Shown: in pieces, positions 61,922 through 64,000 of the stretch
Layout of the letters: each line of letters starts with the position of its first letter
Position numbering within the stretch: the stretch's first letter is position 1
Assembly: GCA_965248255.1 (NCBI GenBank)
Contig: CBDFIW010000003.1
Coordinates: forward strand, 62,001 to 126,000
Length of the DNA stretch: 64,000 nucleotides
Origin: JAKZVK01 sp965248255
Lineage (GTDB): Bacteria; Acidobacteriota; Terriglobia; Bryobacterales; UBA6623
Reading direction: 5' to 3'
The notes under the pieces: model-generated
Told to the model about the DNA's origin: nothing
The model's input: the letters and a program-made list of their open reading frames with translations, nothing else
Databases searched by the model: none
Position numbers and translations under genes: made by a program

Positions 61922-62922
61922 CGTTTCCTCACCTCAACGGCCGAGGCGGCAAGCTGGCGGAAGAGCTGAACCTACCGGCAGAAACAGCGGAATGGCTGGC
62001 GGTCGTAGCGCTGCATTCCGGCTGTTACCTGCGGTCGCAATACAGCCATTACAACGATCTGAAAGATGCCACCGGCCGCAAAGCGGCTGAGCGCTTCGTC
62101 GTAACCCTGACCCAACAGAACTTTATTGTCGAGACGCCCGTCGATGATATGGGGTTGCTTTCCAGAATCACAAACAAGACGATCTATCGCGCCCTGGGGG
62201 CAGCCGATATCCGCCACCGGCGCTTGGCAAGCTGGCCCATCATGTGCCGCCGCTTGCTCTCCCTGGATTACGTGCTCGATCACCCCGATCTTCCCTGGCT
62301 CCCCACCGAGGCGGAAAAGATGGCCTGCTTTGATGCGCTTGAGATTCCGCGCAGGGAGCTTCCCAGCCGGCTCTATCGAGGAGCTGTGGGGCAAGCGAGA
62401 CGCTACTTCGCCAACAAGCACCCCATCGCCGTCAATTCTCACGCCAAGACCGCCCTGTTCGTCTATGTCGATTCCGACGAACAATCCCCGCAAGGCTTGC
62501 GGAGCTGGCGAACAGAACACGCGGCGCTGTGGTCCCGCCTTTGCGGCCGGGGCTTTCGCCTGAGCATCGTTCACGCCAGCCGCAATCCAAGGCTTGCCAA
62601 CAGCGTCCGAAGCGTTTTCGAGGGTTGGTCGAATACCTCTGGAGGATCGGCGAGCGGCGGCGAGATCGAGGCAGAGCGGCGGCGGGTCAGAGAGGCGCTG
62701 GAGAAGCTCGATAAAGCCGTGCTCGACACCTACGGCGGTTTTAACGGAGCGTTGCGGCGGTCTGTGGAGCTGAAGAAGCGGCTGGAGAGAGGCGAAGATA
62801 TTGCCGGCTACGAGGCGACCTACAGCGTCTGGCTCTCCCAGCGTATTCAACCGAGAAGCGCTTGGCGCAACGCCTTAGGAGACCGCTGGAGCGAAGCAGA
62901 GGCGCAAGGAGACGAGCCATGA
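61918..62922 (+). CDS. Plasmid operon protein of unknown function
   Basis: A 334-residue protein overlapping its neighbours by ATGA on both sides. It has a winged-helix-like N-terminal half (AERFVVTLTQQNFIVETPVDDMGLLSRITNKTIYRALGAADIRHRR) and an alpha/beta middle (FVYVDSDEQSPQGLRSWRTEHAALWSRLCGRGFRLSIVHASRN). It ends in a charged helical tail. No named family is recognised. Context between a replication-relaxation-like gene and a primase gene suggests a part in DNA transfer or replication. Confidence 0.6.
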   Translation: MTFPHLNGRGGKLAEELNLPAETAEWLAVVALHSGCYLRSQYSHYNDLKDATGRKAAERFVVTLTQQNFIVETPVDDMGLLSRITNKTIYRALGAADIRHRRLASWPIMCRRLLSLDYVLDHPDLPWLPTEAEKMACFDALEIPRRELPSRLYRGAVGQARRYFANKHPIAVNSHAKTALFVYVDSDEQSPQGLRSWRTEHAALWSRLCGRGFRLSIVHASRNPRLANSVRSVFEGWSNTSGGSASGGEIEAERRRVREALEKLDKAVLDTYGGFNGALRRSVELKKRLERGEDIAGYEATYSVWLSQRIQPRSAWRNALGDRWSEAEAQGDEP

Positions 62923-63761
62923 AACCGGAAGAATACATCGCGGACCTGTTCGATTCCGACGACCACATCGCTCTCGTTCTCGTGCCCCGCGATCAAGATG
63001 CGAAAACCCAGCAGCGTATCTGGGCCGCCGGCAAGGCCGCTTCCGAGAAGGTCCAACGCTGGCTGAGATATGAGAACGCCAGGGGCTCCGATATCTACGT
63101 GAGCATGAATCCCTTGCGGGCCGGGGCGCTGCGGCGGTCCAAAAAAGATATCGCTTCTGTTCGGCGGCTTTACCTCGATCTGGACAAGGAAGGGAGCGTC
63201 AAGCTCAACCACCTGCTCAGGGATTCTACTGGCGGCAGGATCATCCCCAGCCCGTCTTACATCATCAACACATCGAAGGATCGCTTTCAGGTGATCTGGA
63301 ACGTGAAGCCTGGAGCGTTTACGTCCCAGGAAGCCGAAGGACTCATGCGCGGACTGGCCGATGAGTATGGTGGAGATCGAGCGGCGACTGACGTTACACG
63401 GGTGTTGCGGCTGCCCGGTTTCAAGCATCGTGGGCGAAGTACATGGATCACCATGAGCGCTACCCGTCAGAAGGTGACCGAGAAGAAGGACTGGCCGCCA
63501 CGGCTGTTCCGCGAACCGAAACGCGAACCTGCGACGGCCACCAGAAAGTCGGCCTCCAAGCGGGGCTCGCTTCCAGCGGGCGGCGACAAGTCGCCTTCCG
63601 GGCAAGATTGGGCGCGGACCCGAGACGGACTGCGCCGAGGCGAGAACCCCGGCGCGATTGAACACGAGATCGAGAAGAAGCGCCAGGATAAACACAACCC
63701 CGCCGACTACGCCCGCAGAACCGTTCAACGCGCCGCCGATTCGCTGGCGTTGGAACGATGA
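62919..63761 (+). CDS. RepB-like plasmid DNA primase
   Basis: From ATG 62919 (ATGA overlap with the previous gene) the 280-residue protein has the RepB-primase signature: YIADLFDSDDHIALVLVPRD, SDIYVSMNPLRAGALRRSKKDIASVRRLYLDLDKEG, IIPSPSYIINTSKDRFQVIWNV and GDRAATDVTRVLRLPGFKHR. These contain the acidic residues of archaeo-eukaryotic-type primases (YLDLD). The C-terminal third is basic. It would prime plasmid replication or transferred strands. The in-frame ATG at 62862 lies inside the upstream gene and is not favoured. Confidence 0.85.
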   Translation: MKPEEYIADLFDSDDHIALVLVPRDQDAKTQQRIWAAGKAASEKVQRWLRYENARGSDIYVSMNPLRAGALRRSKKDIASVRRLYLDLDKEGSVKLNHLLRDSTGGRIIPSPSYIINTSKDRFQVIWNVKPGAFTSQEAEGLMRGLADEYGGDRAATDVTRVLRLPGFKHRGRSTWITMSATRQKVTEKKDWPPRLFREPKREPATATRKSASKRGSLPAGGDKSPSGQDWARTRDGLRRGENPGAIEHEIEKKRQDKHNPADYARRTVQRAADSLALER

Positions 63762-64000
63762 AAACGACGCTGGCGCCCTTCGCCCTCGCTGTGATCCTGT
63801 TGGCGGAAGGCTGGGCCTCGCTAGGGACGGAGATTTTGGCGCTGCGGCGCATGGTTCCGTGGGCGGGCTCCTCAGTCGATGTTACCTCGGTGCTGCTCGC
63901 CGTCTACCTGGCGGCGCTGGCCGGAGGCTACCGGCGCGGGGGGCGGCTGGCGCGGCGCGGTGACCCCCGCCCGAGATTGGCCTCACGGCTGGCCGCCGCG
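63758..64000 (+). CDS. Spermidine-synthase-like membrane protein (5' part only)
   Basis: The 81 visible residues start at ATG 63758 (ATGA overlap). They have two hydrophobic segments and a pattern shared with the chromosomal protein at 41090-42718: GSSVDVTSVLLAVYLAALAGGYRRGGRLARRGDPR against GSSLYTWTSVIGIVLAGIAAGNYIGGRLADRYRPR. The catalytic fold, if present, lies beyond the right edge. It is encoded within the conjugative operon. Confidence 0.65.
   Translation, partial: MKTTLAPFALAVILLAEGWASLGTEILALRRMVPWAGSSVDVTSVLLAVYLAALAGGYRRGGRLARRGDPRPRLASRLAAA

Noticed and set aside
1..64000. CRISPR arrays, rRNA or tRNA genes
   Set aside because: No spaced direct repeats other than the iterons (which have no spacers), no cas genes, and no cloverleaf or rRNA sequence was recognised on reading both strands.

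Overview
This is a GC-rich bacterial chromosome segment carrying several insertion sequences. From about 55.65 kb to the right edge it is occupied by what looks like an inserted conjugative-plasmid backbone. The chromosomal gene content fits Acidobacteriota best: a fused LptF-LptG permease, a PQQ dehydrogenase with N-terminal cytochrome c domains, a small lysine-rich secreted protein, an AGCS symporter, a Hc1-like histone, and many secreted proteins with Asp-box, FN3 or Ig-like folds. That placement is inference from gene style; no rRNA or tRNA gene was found to confirm it.

Layout, left to right. At 0-1.6 kb a GNAT gene is split by an IS630-family element. At 1.6-10.9 kb there is a degenerate EF-hand gene, a PLP-dependent threonine dehydratase, lptF-lptG, a glycerophosphodiester phosphodiesterase, the tightly packed phoH-ybeY-corC-era block (minus strand) and a 57-residue histone-H1-like gene. 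At 11-16 kb an IS3-family element (copy 1) sits between two different truncated genes: a secreted protein with a 15-base homopolymer in its reading frame, and a PQQ/cytochrome dehydrogenase. At 16.3-32 kb there is metabolic and secreted-protein cargo: an amine-oxidase/CrtI-like flavoprotein, an alpha/beta hydrolase, IscS/NifS, two TlpA-like thioredoxins, a HEXXH protein, a sialidase-like protein, a GNAT, a second CNNM/CorC protein and an AGCS symporter. At 32.1-33.8 kb lies IS3 copy 2, almost identical to copy 1 and in the same orientation, with a tandemly duplicated 64-bp left end and REP-like palindromes on both sides. At 34-55.6 kb are a hybrid histidine kinase, an IS5-family (IS427-like) element, an HDOD protein, mtaB, rpsU, a membrane spermidine-synthase-like protein, a GT4 glycosyltransferase, proS, a class A PBP, a frameshifted TPR gene, a purple-acid-phosphatase/FN3 gene broken into two frames, lexA, and a membrane protein whose 5' end is cut off.

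From 55.65 kb on: a plasmid RepA, nine 23-24 bp iterons and an AT-rich stretch (a plausible origin), then one operon of VirB2/TrbC, VirB3/TrbD, VirB4/TrbE, a small membrane protein, a Cys-rich mini-protein, a protein with a duplicated replication-relaxation-like domain, an unknown protein, a RepB-type primase and the start of a spermidine-synthase-like membrane protein. Six of the eight gene junctions in this operon are 4-base start/stop overlaps. It is read here as the replication and mating-pore part of a conjugative plasmid that entered the chromosome by cutting into the membrane-protein gene. The other end lies outside the window.

Several genes are broken by single-base or small frame changes, two of them in homopolymers. 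These could be real decay, phase variation or sequencing error, and each case is listed separately.
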